Source: Halomarina ordinaria (GTDB taxonomy: Archaea > Halobacteriota > Halobacteria > Halobacteriales > Haloarculaceae). From it: a stretch of DNA of 64,000 bases. A program made the translations under genes and the position numbers. The notes beneath the pieces are model-generated. The model was not told the origin of the DNA. It saw only the letters and a list, made by a program, of their open reading frames with translations, and made no database searches. Shown one piece after another: positions 17,221 to 27,567 of this stretch (position 1 is its first letter; each line of letters opens with the position of its first letter). The stretch is taken from NCBI RefSeq assembly GCF_030553305.1, contig NZ_JARRAH010000001.1, positions 2,170,001-2,234,000 on the forward strand. Direction: 5' to 3'.

Positions 17221-18980
17221 GTCAAACACAAGACATCGACGCCGAAGAACGAGAGGGCGTCATCGAGAGCGTGAGCGGTCCGGTCGTGACCGCCGTCGAC
17301 CTCGACGCCCGCATGAACGACGTCGTCTACGTCGGCGACGAGGGACTGATGGGCGAGGTCATCGAGATCGAGGGGAACCTCACGACCATCCAGGTCTACG
17401 AGGAGACCTCCGACGTCGCCCCCGGCGAACCCGTCGTCAACACGGGGTCGCCCCTCTCCGTCGACCTCGGACCGGGCATGCTCGACTCCATCTACGACGG
17501 GGTCCAGCGCCCGCTCGACGTCCTCGAAGAGAAGATGAACAGCGCGTTCCTCGACCGCGGGGTCGACGCCCCCGGTATCGACCTGGAGAAGGTCTGGGAG
17601 TTCACCCCCGAGGTCGCGGTCGGCGACGAGGTCGAACCCGGCGACGTCGTCGGGGTCGTCCCCGAGACCGAGAGCATCGACCACAAGGTGCTCGTCCCGC
17701 CCGGATTCGAGGGCGGCACGGTCGACCGCGTCGAGGAGGGGCAACTCTCCGTCACCGACACGGTCGTCGCACTCGAGAACGGCGAGGAGGTCACGATGCG
17801 CCAGGAGTGGCCGGTCCGCGAGGCCCGGCCGACGGTCGAGAAGCGCACGCCCCGCGAGCCGCTCGTGTCGGGCCAGCGCATCCTCGACGGTCTGTTCCCC
17901 ATCGCGAAGGGCGGGACGGCCGCCATCCCCGGTCCGTTCGGCTCGGGGAAGACGGTCACCCAGCACCAGCTCGCGAAGTGGGCCGACGCGGACATCGTCG
18001 TCTACGTCGGCTGCGGCGAGCGCGGCAACGAGATGACCGAGGTCATCGAGGACTTCCCCGAACTGGAGGACCCGAAGACGGGCAAGCCGCTGATGGCCCG
18101 GACGTGCCTCATCGCGAACACCTCGAACATGCCCGTCGCGGCCCGCGAGTCGTGCGTCTACACCGGCATCACCATCGCCGAGTACTACCGCGACATGGGC
18201 TACGACGTGGCGCTGATGGCCGACTCCACCTCGCGGTGGGCGGAGGCCATGCGCGAGATCAGTTCGCGCCTGGAGGAGATGCCCGGCGAGGAGGGCTACC
18301 CCGCCTACCTCGCCGCGCGCCTCTCGCAGTTCTACGAGCGCGCCGGCAAGTTCGAGAACATCAACGGGACCGAGGGCTCCATCTCGGCCATCGGGGCCGT
18401 CTCGCCGCCGGGTGGCGACTTCTCCGAGCCGGTCACCCAGAACACCCTGCGTATCGTCAAGACGTTCTGGGCGCTCGACGCCGACCTCGCGGAACGGCGG
18501 CACTTCCCGGCCATCAACTGGAACGAGTCGTACTCGCTCTACCGCGAGCAGCTCGACCCCTGGTTCGAGGACAACGTCGCCTCCGACTGGCCGGAGACGC
18601 GCCAGTGGGCCATCGACGTGCTCGACGAGGAGGACGAACTCCAGGAGATCGTCCAGCTCGTCGGGAAGGACGCCCTGCCGGAGGACCAGCAACTGACCCT
18701 CGAGGTCGCGCGCTACCTCCGCGAGGCGTGGCTCCAGCAGAACGCGTTCCACGACGTGGACACGTACTGCGAGCCCGAGAAGATCTACCTCATGCTGACG
18801 GCCATCAAGACGTATCACGACGAGGCGTTCGAGGCACTCGACGCCGGCGTCCCCGTCGAGGAACTCGTCGACATCGACGCCGCCCCGCGACTCAACCGCA
18901 TGGGGACCGCCGCGAACTACGAGGAGTTCATCGCCGAACTCAAAGAAGACATCACCGAGCAACTGAGGGACCTCTACTGA
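17217..18980 (+). CDS. atpA: A-type ATP synthase catalytic subunit A
   Basis: This is the catalytic ATPase subunit (587 residues). The P-loop GPFGSGKT is near residue 240, followed by [17 protein letters not shown]. The catalytic Glu lies in the GERGNEM region, and [17 protein letters not shown] near residue 335 is the conserved nucleotide-site segment. The A-specific non-homologous insert lies between the N-terminal barrel and the P-loop. No intein interrupts it, unlike some archaeal homologues. The stop shares a base with the atpB start. Confidence 0.97.
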   Translation: MSQTQDIDAEEREGVIESVSGPVVTAVDLDARMNDVVYVGDEGLMGEVIEIEGNLTTIQVYEETSDVAPGEPVVNTGSPLSVDLGPGMLDSIYDGVQRPLDVLEEKMNSAFLDRGVDAPGIDLEKVWEFTPEVAVGDEVEPGDVVGVVPETESIDHKVLVPPGFEGGTVDRVEEGQLSVTDTVVALENGEEVTMRQEWPVREARPTVEKRTPREPLVSGQRILDGLFPIAKGGTAAIPGPFGSGKTVTQHQLAKWADADIVVYVGCGERGNEMTEVIEDFPELEDPKTGKPLMARTCLIANTSNMPVAARESCVYTGITIAEYYRDMGYDVALMADSTSRWAEAMREISSRLEEMPGEEGYPAYLAARLSQFYERAGKFENINGTEGSISAIGAVSPPGGDFSEPVTQNTLRIVKTFWALDADLAERRHFPAINWNESYSLYREQLDPWFEDNVASDWPETRQWAIDVLDEEDELQEIVQLVGKDALPEDQQLTLEVARYLREAWLQQNAFHDVDTYCEPEKIYLMLTAIKTYHDEAFEALDAGVPVEELVDIDAAPRLNRMGTAANYEEFIAELKEDITEQLRDLY

Positions 18981-20398
18981 TGAAAGAGTACCAGACAATC
19001 ACCGAAATCAGCGGCCCGCTGGTGTTCGTCGAGACCGACGAACCCATCGGCTACGACGAGATCGTCGAGATCGAGACCGACGACGGCCAGGTGCGCCGCG
19101 GCCAGGTGCTCGAAGCGACCAGCGACTTCGTCGCCGTCCAGGTGTTCGAGGGGACCTCGGGCATCGACCGCAACGCGTCGGTGCGGTTCCTCGGCGAGAC
19201 GCTGAAGATGCCCGTCACGGAGGACCTGCTCGGTCGCGTCCTCGACGGCTCCGGACGCCCCATCGACGGCGGGCCGGACATCGTCCCGGAGGAGCGCCAC
19301 GACATCGTCGGGGCGGCTATCAATCCCTTCTCGCGGGAGTACCCCGAGGAGTTCATCCAGACGGGCGTGTCGGCGGTCGACGGGATGAACACCCTCGTCC
19401 GCGGGCAGAAGCTGCCCATCTTCTCCGCGTCGGGGCTGCCGCACAACGACCTCGCGCTCCAGATCGCCCGGCAGGCGACGGTGCCCGAGGAGGCGGCCGA
19501 GGAAGGCGAAGACGCGAGCGAGTTCGCGGTCGTCTTCGGCGCCATGGGCATCACGGCCGAGGAGGCCAACGAGTTCATGGAGGACTTCGAGCGGACGGGC
19601 GCGCTGGAGCGTTCGGTCGTCTTCATGAACCTCGCGGACGACCCCGCCGTCGAGCGGACGGTCACGCCGCGGATGGCGCTCACCACCGCCGAGTACCTGG
19701 CCTTCGAGAAGGGCTACCACGTGCTGGTCATCCTCACGGACATGACCAACTACTGCGAGGCGCTGCGCGAGATCGGTGCCGCCCGCGAGGAGGTGCCCGG
19801 TCGCCGTGGCTACCCCGGGTACATGTACACCGACCTGGCGACGCTGTACGAGCGCGCGGGCCGCATCGAGGGCCGTGAGGGGTCGGTGACGCAGATTCCC
19901 ATCCTCACGATGCCGGGCGACGACGACACCCACCCCATCCCCGACCTGACGGGGTACATCACGGAGGGGCAGATCTACATCGACCGGTCGCTCAACAGCC
20001 AGGGCATCCAGCCGCCAATCAACCCGCTGCCGAGCCTCTCGCGGCTGATGGACGACGGCATCGGCGAGGGTCTCACGCGCGAGGACCACGCCGACGTCTC
20101 CGACCAGCTCTACGCCGCGTACGCCGAGGGTGAGGACCTGCGCGACCTCGTGAACATCGTCGGTCGCGAGGCGCTCTCGGAGCGCGACAACCGCTACCTC
20201 GACTTCGCGGACCGCTTCGAGCAGGAGTTCGTCCAGCAGGGCTACCACAACGAGCGCTCCATCGACGAGACGCTCGACATCGGCTGGGAGCTGCTGTCGA
20301 TGCTGCCGAAGACCGAACTCAACCGCATCGACGAGGACCTCATCGAGGAGTACTACGTCGAGGACGAGTCCGAGACGGTCGAAGCGACGGCGGACTAG
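18980..20398 (+). CDS. atpB: A-type ATP synthase regulatory subunit B
   Basis: This is the non-catalytic nucleotide-binding subunit (472 residues). The P-loop is degenerate, as expected: [20 protein letters not shown] (near residue 150) replaces GxxxxGK(T/S). Later segments include [20 protein letters not shown] (near residue 235) and [18 protein letters not shown] (near residue 325), characteristic of A/V-type B subunits. The ATG at 18980 overlaps the atpA stop by one base. Confidence 0.97.
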   Translation: MKEYQTITEISGPLVFVETDEPIGYDEIVEIETDDGQVRRGQVLEATSDFVAVQVFEGTSGIDRNASVRFLGETLKMPVTEDLLGRVLDGSGRPIDGGPDIVPEERHDIVGAAINPFSREYPEEFIQTGVSAVDGMNTLVRGQKLPIFSASGLPHNDLALQIARQATVPEEAAEEGEDASEFAVVFGAMGITAEEANEFMEDFERTGALERSVVFMNLADDPAVERTVTPRMALTTAEYLAFEKGYHVLVILTDMTNYCEALREIGAAREEVPGRRGYPGYMYTDLATLYERAGRIEGREGSVTQIPILTMPGDDDTHPIPDLTGYITEGQIYIDRSLNSQGIQPPINPLPSLSRLMDDGIGEGLTREDHADVSDQLYAAYAEGEDLRDLVNIVGREALSERDNRYLDFADRFEQEFVQQGYHNERSIDETLDIGWELLSMLPKTELNRIDEDLIEEYYVEDESETVEATAD

Positions 20399-20713
20399 AA
20401 CACCCTTTTTGTCGCGGGAGCGGCCTCCGACCGCTCCCTCGCAACGTCTGCGTTGTGAGACGCCACACGTCTCACAGGTTCCCAGAACCGCGAAGCGGTT
20501 CTGAGAGGACCAAAACCCTCCTCACCTCCTCAGTCGCGTCGCTCCTTCGAGGGGTTCGTCGGTCCGCTCGCCTTCGGCTCGCGGTGCTGCTTCCGACGCC
20601 GACCGCACCGCTCTCCTCTCTCTATCCACGACCGAGGGACTCCTCCCGGCCCGCACGGGGCTACCCAGACTAACAAGGGTTAACAGGACCGGGGCGCAAG
20701 GGCCGACAAGACC
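20399..20713 (+). repeat. Hairpin-rich spacer between atpB and atpD
   Basis: These 315 bases hold three close perfect inverted repeats: GGGAGCGG/CCGCTCCC (20416-20423, 20431-20438), GTGAGACG/CGTCTCAC (20455-20462, 20468-20475) and CAGAACCGC/GCGGTTCTG (20483-20491, 20495-20503). A T5 run (20406-20410) precedes the first. The rest to 20713 has no supported gene; open frames here lack a promoter and family resemblance. The array may be a terminator or processing signal that lowers atpD expression, or an intergenic palindromic repeat unit. Confidence 0.6.
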
Positions 20714-21403
20714 ATGGCCTCAGACGTCAAGCCGACGCGCAAGAACCTCATGGCGATAGAGGACCGCATCGAGCTCTCCGAGCGCGGTCACGACACGCTG
20801 GAGAAGAAGCGAGACGGGCTCATCATGGAGTTCATGGACATCCTCGACCAGGCCCAGGACGTCCGCTCCGAGCTCGGCGAGGCGTACGAGACCGCCCAGC
20901 GCAACATCAACATGGCGCGGGCGATGGACGGCGACATCGCGGTCCGCGGCGCGGCCGCGGCGCTGAAGGAACACCCCGAGATAACCACCCAGTCGAAGAA
21001 CATCATGGGGGTCGTCGTCCCGCAGATCGAGTCCTCGAAGGTGAAGAAGAACCTCGACGAGCGCGGCTACGGCCTCGTCGGTACCAGCGCCCGCATCGAC
21101 GAGGCGGCCGAGGCCTACGAGGAACTGCTCGAACAGATCATCCTCGCCGCCGAGGTGGAGACGGCGATGAAGAAGATGCTCGAGGAGATCGAGACGACGA
21201 AGCGCCGCGTCAACGCGCTCGAGTTCAAGGTCCTCCCCGACCTCTACGAGAGCCAGGACTACATCGAGCAGAAACTCGAGGAGCAGGAGCGCGAGGAGAT
21301 CTTCCGCCTGAAGAAGATCAAGGCGAAGAAAGAGGAGAGCGAGGAGGCCGAAGCCGAGGCCATCGAGGAACTCCAGCGCGACCCCGTCCCCGCCGACGAC
21401 TGA
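20714..21403 (+). CDS. atpD: A-type ATP synthase subunit D (central rotor shaft)
   Basis: This 229-residue protein matches archaeal subunit D, the rotor coiled coil inside the A3B3 head. The N-terminal helix includes [20 protein letters not shown], and the C-terminal helix [14 protein letters not shown] (near residue 160) carries the conserved RRVNALE motif. An acidic C-terminal tail extends it. It is separated from atpB by the hairpin-rich spacer, so it could be under separate control. Confidence 0.95.
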   Translation: MASDVKPTRKNLMAIEDRIELSERGHDTLEKKRDGLIMEFMDILDQAQDVRSELGEAYETAQRNINMARAMDGDIAVRGAAAALKEHPEITTQSKNIMGVVVPQIESSKVKKNLDERGYGLVGTSARIDEAAEAYEELLEQIILAAEVETAMKKMLEEIETTKRRVNALEFKVLPDLYESQDYIEQKLEEQEREEIFRLKKIKAKKEESEEAEAEAIEELQRDPVPADD

Positions 21404-21495
21404 CGCGACTGACTCGTCTCGCGCGTCGGCCACGCGTCGCTGTTTACCGCCTTTTCACTCTTCCTGACGCCGACGGAGACGACGCCTCGCACCGA

Positions 21496-21508
21496 TACCT
21501 TATCACAC
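21496..21508 (+). promoter_or_regulatory. TATA-like element of the phosphotransferase gene
   Basis: TACCTTATCACAC lies about 27 nt before the GTG at 21529, the spacing of a leaderless transcript. This supports the GTG over the in-frame TTG at 21517. Confidence 0.5.
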
Positions 21509-21528
21509 TCGGCTGATTGTGCCGAGTC

Positions 21529-22611
21529 GTGACCGATTCTACGCCCTCTCTGCGTACCCCCGAACTCGACTCCTATCTCTCCGACCGGCTGGAAACGGCC
21601 GTCACCGGAATCGAGGTGCTCAACGACGGCCTCAATCTGGTTGCGGCGGTCTCGACCGACGAGGGGCGATACGTCCTGCGACGGCCCAACAAGCTCAGAC
21701 ACACCGAACTATTCAACGACCTGTTACGGGAGTACCGGCTGCTCGAACGGCTCCGACCGACCGCGATACCCGCTCCGTCGCCGGTCCTGTTCTGCGACGA
21801 CGAGTCGCTCCTCGGCGACGCGTTCTTTCTCACGACGTATCTCGACGGGGAGACCGTTCCGCTGGGGACCGACCTGCCCGAACGGTTCCGGACCCCCGGA
21901 GCGCGCCGTCGCGTCGCCCACCACCTCGTCGACGTCCTCGCGGCCATCCACTCGCTTGACCCCGAACCGTTCGAGACTGTCTGCGGGCGGACGACGCCGC
22001 GAGAACAGGTTACTCACGCGACCGCCCGCCTCGACGCAGCGGCGAGCGTAACGGGTCGTAACCTCCCGAGGCTTCGCCGCGTCGGTCAGTGGCTCCGGCG
22101 AAACGCCCCGGCGGGCCCGGAGACAGCACTCGTCCACGGCGACTACCGCCCGGGTAACGTCCTGTTCGCGGGAAACGACCGCCCCGAACTCACCGGCGTA
22201 CTCGACTGGGAGACAGCGATGTTCGGCGACCCGCGTACCGAACTCGGCTACCTCCTGCTCCGGTGGCGCGACGACGGTGACCCGGCGCTCCCGCTTGACG
22301 ACCTCAACGCGACGTATCCGGACGACGCACTCCGGGAGGTGCAGGTGGCGAACGAGCGGGGACTCGCCCCGTTCACCGCGGCTCCCGGCAGCCCCGACCG
22401 AGGTGAGCTAATCGCCCGCTACGAGGACCAAACCGGTCTCACCTACGAGGCGGACGACCGCTTCTACCGGGCGCACGCGGCGTTCATGCTCGCGACCGTG
22501 TGGGAGGACCTCCACCGCCATCGACTGGAAACCGGGGCGGAGTCGGACTGGCCGCCGCACGTCGACTACATGGCGATGGTCGCCGAGTCCATCGTCGAGC
22601 ACGATTCGTGA
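21529..22611 (+). CDS. Aminoglycoside phosphotransferase-family kinase
   Basis: This 360-residue protein has a protein-kinase-like fold of the APH/choline kinase group. LVHGDYRPGNVLF (near residue 204) is the catalytic loop with Asp and Asn, and GVLDWETAMFGDPRTELGYL (near residue 224) holds the metal-binding Asp. An N-terminal lobe has YVLRRPNK (near residue 46) with the ATP-binding lysine/arginine region. It resembles the ACAD10/11-type phosphotransferase domain, which acts on hydroxyacyl-CoA or other small hydroxyl substrates; antibiotic resistance is not implied. It has its own promoter and a GTG start. Confidence 0.85.
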   Translation: MTDSTPSLRTPELDSYLSDRLETAVTGIEVLNDGLNLVAAVSTDEGRYVLRRPNKLRHTELFNDLLREYRLLERLRPTAIPAPSPVLFCDDESLLGDAFFLTTYLDGETVPLGTDLPERFRTPGARRRVAHHLVDVLAAIHSLDPEPFETVCGRTTPREQVTHATARLDAAASVTGRNLPRLRRVGQWLRRNAPAGPETALVHGDYRPGNVLFAGNDRPELTGVLDWETAMFGDPRTELGYLLLRWRDDGDPALPLDDLNATYPDDALREVQVANERGLAPFTAAPGSPDRGELIARYEDQTGLTYEADDRFYRAHAAFMLATVWEDLHRHRLETGAESDWPPHVDYMAMVAESIVEHDS

Positions 22612-22691
22612 TTCGGCTGGCCGGAACGCACGCCCGAGAACGACCGGCCGACAGAGCCGCGCTTTTGTACCCTCCCTCCCGACCGGCGGGT

Positions 22692-23081
22692 ATGACCTGT
22701 CCCGAGTGCGCCGCGCCGCTCGTCGCGTTCACCGTCCCCGACGACGTCGCCGCGCACGTCCCGGAGGAGTCGGCGTCGCTCGCGCTCTGTAGTCGGTGTC
22801 TCGCGCTCGTGGCGTCGCCGCCCCCGACGGGTGCGCCCGAGTTCGACCGCGTCAGCGAGGCGTTTCCCGAGGGTGACGCGGGCGCGGCGATGGCGGTCGG
22901 CGTCGGCCTGCTCGACTCGCTCGCGCTCCACCGCACGGACATCGAGGCGCTGTTCTCGTTCGTCGAGGCCAACGGGTACGACCCGCTGCTCGTCGTCGAC
23001 CGTCTCGCGCGCCAGGGCTCCATCCAGACACCCATCGACCTCGACCGCCGGCGCCACCAGCTCGAACAGCTCATGGAGTGA
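22692..23081 (+). CDS. Small zinc-ribbon protein (DUF6276-like)
   Basis: This 129-residue protein has two Cys pairs (CPEC at residues 3-6 and CSRC at about 37-40), suggesting a zinc ribbon, followed by a helical segment (FSFVEANGYDPLLVVDRLAR). It looks like the haloarchaeal DUF6276 family. Function is unknown. It lies 80 nt after the phosphotransferase gene on the same strand. Confidence 0.7.
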   Translation: MTCPECAAPLVAFTVPDDVAAHVPEESASLALCSRCLALVASPPPTGAPEFDRVSEAFPEGDAGAAMAVGVGLLDSLALHRTDIEALFSFVEANGYDPLLVVDRLARQGSIQTPIDLDRRRHQLEQLME

Positions 23082-23123
23082 GCCGCCGCTCGATACCTCC
23101 CGAAAGTTTACTTTCAATCGAGC

Positions 23124-24146
23124 GTGAGTGTTCGTGTGGTACACGCGCTCGCCGTCGCGCCGCCGTTCGGCGGCGTCCCCGACCTGCTCCGCCTGCTCGC
23201 CGTCCCCGTCTTCGCGTGGGCGGCGTACCGCGACCTCCGTACGCGCCGGGTGTCGAACGCGACGTGGCTCCCCCTGGTCGCGGTCGGCGCCCTCGCGCTG
23301 GCGCTGGACGCGCTCGCGCTCCTCGACGCACCCGGTCTCGCCCGTCGCGTGTTCGTCGTCCGTCTCGCGGTGAGCCTCGGCCTCGTCGCCCCGCTCGGCT
23401 ACCTCTTCTGGCGACTCGGCGGGTTCGGCGGCGCGGACGCGAAGGCGCTGATGACGCTCGCGCTCCTCTTCCCGAGCGCGCCGGCGTACGCTCTCGGCGA
23501 CTTGGTGTTCCCGCTCGCCCCCGGTGCGCTCGGGGTCCTCTCGCTCTCGGTGCTCACGAACGCCGTCCTCGTCGGTCTCGCCTACCCGCTCGCGCTCGCG
23601 GGGCGGAACCTCCTCGACGGCCACCGCTCGCGGTGGCTGTTCGTCGGGCGTCCCGTCCCCAGCGAGCGCGCGGACCGCGAGTACGGCCGCCTGCTCGGGT
23701 CGCCCGGCGACGACCGCGGCGGCCTCGACCTCGACGCCCTCCGGATGTACCTCCGGTGGCGGGGGACCTCCCTGTCGACGCTCCGGGCGGACGCGACGAC
23801 CTACCGCGACCCGGCGACGCTCCCCGCCACCCCGAACACCCCCGGCGACGGGTCGCTCGCCTCGTTCGACGCACCGTCGACGCCCCTGCCCGCCCGGGCC
23901 GACGGCGGGACCGGACGGACTGACGACCCGTGGGGGGCGGCGGCCTTCCTCGCGAGCATCGAGGGGACCGCCTACGGGACGACCCCCGACCGTCTCCGGG
24001 CGGGCCTCGACGCGCTCTGCGAGGAGGACTCGGTGTGGGTCTCCCCCGGTCTCCCGTTCGTCGTCCCGCTGTTCGTCGGCCTCGTCGTCGCGCTCGTCGT
24101 CGGCGACCTGCTCTTCCTCGCGCTCGGGGCGGCGGGCGTCGTCTGA
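23124..24146 (+). CDS. A24-family prepilin/preflagellin peptidase
   Basis: This 340-residue membrane aspartic protease has the two conserved Asp motifs: AAYRDLRTRRVSN (residue about 35-45) and FGGADAKALMTLALL (near residue 112, the GxGD-type site). About six membrane segments follow, the last at the C-terminus (FVVPLFVGLVVALVVGDLLF). A long polar domain (residues 170-310) is inserted before the last helices. It would process class III signal peptides such as that of the pilin-like protein at 10893. The start is GTG, with a TTTACTTTC run 10-20 nt upstream that is rather close for a TATA box. Confidence 0.82.
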   Translation: MSVRVVHALAVAPPFGGVPDLLRLLAVPVFAWAAYRDLRTRRVSNATWLPLVAVGALALALDALALLDAPGLARRVFVVRLAVSLGLVAPLGYLFWRLGGFGGADAKALMTLALLFPSAPAYALGDLVFPLAPGALGVLSLSVLTNAVLVGLAYPLALAGRNLLDGHRSRWLFVGRPVPSERADREYGRLLGSPGDDRGGLDLDALRMYLRWRGTSLSTLRADATTYRDPATLPATPNTPGDGSLASFDAPSTPLPARADGGTGRTDDPWGAAAFLASIEGTAYGTTPDRLRAGLDALCEEDSVWVSPGLPFVVPLFVGLVVALVVGDLLFLALGAAGVV

Positions 24147-24248
24147 CCGGTCGACGCACCTCCGGCCCCTCGACGACCGCCCCCGTCCGACGCGGCTAGT
24201 CGGCGTGCCGACAAAAGACCTATTCGACCGTCGTCCCTCGGTTCGGCC

Positions 24249-24614
24249 ATGAGCGTGGACCTCGCGTTCGACGGGCCGGACGACCTCCTGCCGGCCGTCG
24301 CGCAGGACGCCGAGACGGGGACGGTGTTGATGCTGGCGTACGTCACGCCCGAGGCCGTCTCGCGCACCCGCGAGACGGGGCGGGCGCACTACTACTCGCG
24401 GAGCCGCGACGAACTGTGGGAGAAGGGGGCGACCAGCGGGCACGTCCAGACGGTCGAGGAGGTGCGCGTCGACTGCGACGCCGACGCCCTCCTCTACCTC
24501 GTCCACCAGGAGGGCGGCGCCTGTCACACCGGCCACGAGAGCTGTTTCTACCGCACCATCGACGGCGAGGCGGTCGGCGAGCGGGTCTTCGACCCGGACG
24601 AGGTGTATGAGTGA
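24249..24614 (+). CDS. hisI: Phosphoribosyl-AMP cyclohydrolase
   Basis: This enzyme opens the ring of phosphoribosyl-AMP in histidine biosynthesis (third step). The 121-residue length is normal for the stand-alone His[21 protein letters not shown] (near residue 60) holds the Asp and Cys ligands of Mg/Zn, and [18 protein letters not shown] (near residue 88) carries the conserved Cys residues. The stop overlaps the next start by 8 nt, so the downstream gene is cotranscribed. Confidence 0.95.
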   Translation: MSVDLAFDGPDDLLPAVAQDAETGTVLMLAYVTPEAVSRTRETGRAHYYSRSRDELWEKGATSGHVQTVEEVRVDCDADALLYLVHQEGGACHTGHESCFYRTIDGEAVGERVFDPDEVYE

Positions 24615-25746
24615 ACGCGACCCCGTCGCCGACCTGACGGCCGCCGCCGAGGCGCTCTCGGCGACTCGCGAACGGGTCGCCGAGGTCGGGACGGACCGCC
24701 TCGAGACGGTCGCGGACGCCCACGGCGACCTGCTCGCGCTCCTCGACCGCCACGAGGAGGACGCCACCGGCTACGGCGAGTTCGGCAAGTACATCGAGTT
24801 CCAGGAGGCGCTCGCCGAGCGTCTCGACGCCCTCCCCGAGGACGTCCCGGCGAGCGACGCGTTCGACGCGGCCGACGAGGCGCTCCAGAAGCGGACGCTC
24901 TCGGCGAGCGACTTCGACCACGCGCGCACGGCCCTCGCCCCGGCGGCCGAGTACGCCGACCTCGCCGAGGAGTGGGCGGCGACCCGCGAGCGCTATCGCG
25001 ACGCGCGACGGGCGGTCATCCGGGAGAAGCGGGCGGCCGAGGACCGCGTCGCGGACCTCGAACGCCTCCGACGGCTGGCCGCGGCGGACCCCGACGCACC
25101 CGTCGAGGTCCTGCATGACCCGGTCGCTGCCTACGACGACGCCGTCCGTACCGCGTTCGAGCGCTTCACCGACGAGGCGAGCGCCCGGGCGGTCCTCGCG
25201 TTCGTCGAGCGGACGCGGGCGTATCCACTGGTTCCGTTCGACCCGCCGCCCGAGCGACTGCGCGCGTTCGTCGCGGACGCGCCCGTCGGCGAGGAGCCGC
25301 TCGATACGCTGCTCGCGTACGCCGACTACTCGACGTCGAAACTCGACCACTACGTCGCGGACCCCCGGGAACTGAAGGCGGCGGTGTCGACCAACCGGAC
25401 GTACCTCGACCGCCTCGATGCAACCCCGCTGACCGTCGGGTGGCCACCGCCATCGGCGGCGACCCTCCGCTGGCGGACGCGCGAACTGGTACCGGTCGTC
25501 GCGCGCTTCGCCGACGCCGACGTGGTCGCCCGACTGCGGGCGGTCCGGTCGCTCACTCGGCGCGAGGACTACGGGTCGCTCCGCGAGAGCGCCGTCGCCC
25601 GGTCGGAACTCACCGACGCCGACCGCGAGCGACTGGCCGACGTCGACGTCGAACACGCCCTGGCGCAGGAACGCGCCGAGCGCGACCGCCTGGCCGACGC
25701 GCTCGCGACGCACCCGCCGCTCGACGACGTCGCGTCGCCGGCGTGA
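24607..25746 (+). CDS. Haloarchaeal coiled-coil protein (DUF7118-like)
   Basis: This 379-residue acidic protein is mostly helical. Charged coiled-coil segments occupy residues 5-60 and 100-165, and a helical C-terminal region follows (residues 180-375). No catalytic motif, signal peptide or membrane segment was seen. I take it as the haloarchaeal DUF7118 type, with low certainty of the family number. It overlaps hisI by 8 nt and is the last gene of that unit. Confidence 0.7.
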   Translation: MSERDPVADLTAAAEALSATRERVAEVGTDRLETVADAHGDLLALLDRHEEDATGYGEFGKYIEFQEALAERLDALPEDVPASDAFDAADEALQKRTLSASDFDHARTALAPAAEYADLAEEWAATRERYRDARRAVIREKRAAEDRVADLERLRRLAAADPDAPVEVLHDPVAAYDDAVRTAFERFTDEASARAVLAFVERTRAYPLVPFDPPPERLRAFVADAPVGEEPLDTLLAYADYSTSKLDHYVADPRELKAAVSTNRTYLDRLDATPLTVGWPPPSAATLRWRTRELVPVVARFADADVVARLRAVRSLTRREDYGSLRESAVARSELTDADRERLADVDVEHALAQERAERDRLADALATHPPLDDVASPA

Positions 25747-26119
25747 ACAGGGGAGCGCGCCGCTTGAGGTCTAAAAGACGCCGGCGGACGGAGTGGTTCG
25801 ATGGCACACGATTACCCGGGGGAGTCAATGACCGGGGACCGCTCCGCCGTGGACGCGCTACTGCTCCGAAGACCATGCGGGGACCTGGGAGCGCTCACGT
25901 CCTGACTGTGGCGTCGATTATCGGTTACGCGCCACGTCCGCCGACATCCATCGAATCGAAGCCGCGGATAAAAGGACTTGCGTATAAGTACTTAGTGCCA
26001 ACGACGGGAGGGAAAACCGTCGCAGTCCATCGAATTTTGCTATCGCGGTATGGTATTTATCGCGTCCGGCTCGTATCTTCCCCGCATCGCCGTGGATTCG
26101 TCGTGAGACGGAGCGTCGG
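25747..26119. other. 373-base intergenic stretch with TATA-like runs and a possible micro-ORF
   Basis: The stretch lies between two convergent genes. It holds a possible 34-codon leaderless ORF at 25801 (listed separately) and several AT-rich runs: GCGGATAAAAGGACTT, GCGTATAAGTACTTAGTG and ATGGTATTTATCG (about 25960-26065). These look like promoter cores with no gene to serve, so a small RNA is possible. Nothing else is supported. Confidence 0.4.
25801..25905 (+). CDS. Possible leaderless micro-protein (34 aa)
   Basis: A 34-codon frame starts MAHDYPGESMTGDRSAVDAL and ends before TGA at 25905. A TATA-like CTAAAAGA (25771-25778) lies about 27 nt upstream, the correct spacing for leaderless transcription. 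No family is recognised, and the frame is short enough to be chance. Confidence 0.25.
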   Translation: MAHDYPGESMTGDRSAVDALLLRRPCGDLGALTS

Positions 26120-27490
26120 TTACGCCGCGGCGAGGAGCGCGTCGTGCATCTCGTCCGCGAGTCGCCGTGCGCGCTCTTCGGTTCGCGCCTCGGCGTAGAC
26201 GCGGACGACGGGTTCGGTGCCGCTCGGACGGACGAGCACCCAGGCGTCGCCGTAGTCGAGGCGGTGGCCGTCGGTCGTGTCGAGGCCGGCGTCGCTCTCG
26301 CGGGCGGTCGCCTCGGCGGCCGCGATGAGCGCCTCGCGCTCGGCGTCGTCGTCGTAGGCGAGGTTCACGCGGACGTTGTGGTACCCGCTGTGGTCTGCGG
26401 CGAGGCCGCTCGCGCTCCGGTCGGCGAGCAGTTCGCAGAACCGCGCGGCGGTGTAGGCACCGTCGCGCGCCAGGCGGTAGTCGGGGAAGAGGACGCCGCC
26501 GTTGCCCTCGCCGGCGACGGGGACGGTGACGCCGGCGCGCTGGAGCGCGCGGATGCGGGTGATGATGTTCGTGCTCCCGATGGGGGTGAGTTCGAGGTCG
26601 GCCCCGGCGGCGTTCACCACGTCGACGAGACGCTGGGAGACGTTGACGGCGGAGACGGTGGTATCGCCGGCGGTCAACTCGGCGGCGGCGAGCGCCGCGA
26701 GCGCCGCGTCCCCCTCGACGTGGTCGCCGTACTCGTCGACGAAGATGGCGCGGTCGGCGTCCCCGTCGTGGGCGATACCGAGGTCGGCGCCCGTCGCGCG
26801 GACGAGGCGGCGGAGGTCGCCGAGGTTCCGCTCGATGGGTTCGGGGTCGCGCCCGGGGAAGTGACCGTCCGGCTGGCCGTTGACGGTGACGACGCGACAG
26901 CCGAGTTCGCGAAAGAGCGTCGGACTGGTGAGCGCGCCCGCGCCGTGGCCGGGGTCGAGCGCGACCGTCAGGTCGGCGCTCGCGATGCGGTCGCCGTCGA
27001 CGGCCGCGAGTACCTCGTCGATGTACGTCCGGTCGGCTCCCTCGACGCGTCGGCTGGTCCCCGTCTCGTCCCACGGGACGGTGGCGAAGCGCTCGGCCAG
27101 CAGGCGGTCTTCGACGCGTTCGAGGCCCTCCCGGGCGAGTTCGACGCCGTCGCGTCCGACGAGTTTCACGCCGTTGTACTCCGGCGGGTTGTGACTCGCC
27201 GTCACCATCAGCCCGGCTATCCCCTCGCGCTCGGCGTAGGCCTGGAGCGCGGGTGTCGGGAGGACGCCGACGCGGTCGACGTCGCACCCGACGCTCGCCA
27301 GCCCCGAGGCGGCGGCGTCGGCGAACATCCGGCCCGTCGCGCGCGTGTCGCGCCCGAGCGCCACGCGCGTCCGACCGTCCCGTCCCTCCCCGAACACCGA
27401 ACCGGCGGCCATCGCCACCCGCCCGACGAACGCGGGCGTCAGCTCCTCGTTGGCGACGCCGCGAACGCCGCTGGAGCCAAATATCTTCAT
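26120..27490 (-). CDS. glmM: Phosphoglucosamine mutase / phosphohexomutase
   Basis: This alpha-D-phosphohexomutase interconverts glucosamine-6-P and glucosamine-1-P (or mannose/glucose phosphates), feeding nucleotide sugars for surface glycans. It has 456 residues. LMVTASHNPPEYNGVK (near residue 93) is the active-site phosphoserine loop. AHDGDADRAIFVDEYG (near residue 235) is the metal-binding DGDxDR loop, and VRPSGTEPVVRVYAEA (near residue 425) the phosphate-binding loop. The ATG at 27490 gives MKIFGSSGVRG, the normal family start. Annotated haloarchaeal homologues are called GlmM; other sugars are possible. Confidence 0.9.
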   Translation of the reverse strand: MKIFGSSGVRGVANEELTPAFVGRVAMAAGSVFGEGRDGRTRVALGRDTRATGRMFADAAASGLASVGCDVDRVGVLPTPALQAYAEREGIAGLMVTASHNPPEYNGVKLVGRDGVELAREGLERVEDRLLAERFATVPWDETGTSRRVEGADRTYIDEVLAAVDGDRIASADLTVALDPGHGAGALTSPTLFRELGCRVVTVNGQPDGHFPGRDPEPIERNLGDLRRLVRATGADLGIAHDGDADRAIFVDEYGDHVEGDAALAALAAAELTAGDTTVSAVNVSQRLVDVVNAAGADLELTPIGSTNIITRIRALQRAGVTVPVAGEGNGGVLFPDYRLARDGAYTAARFCELLADRSASGLAADHSGYHNVRVNLAYDDDAEREALIAAAEATARESDAGLDTTDGHRLDYGDAWVLVRPSGTEPVVRVYAEARTEERARRLADEMHDALLAAA

Positions 27491-27567
27491 CACCAGTCTC
27501 TCGACCGGGCACTCTCAAAGGGGTTGCGAAGGACCGGCAGGGTTCCCGACCCGTTCGCGCTCACCGG

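Noticed and set aside
17807-18979. Arg-rich extension fused in frame before atpB
   Set aside because: It is the other frame of atpA; atpB has its own ATG at 18980 overlapping the atpA stop.
20455-20673. Open frame in the atpB-atpD spacer
   Set aside because: It spans the hairpins, is Arg/Ser-rich without a promoter, and is better explained as repeat/terminator sequence.
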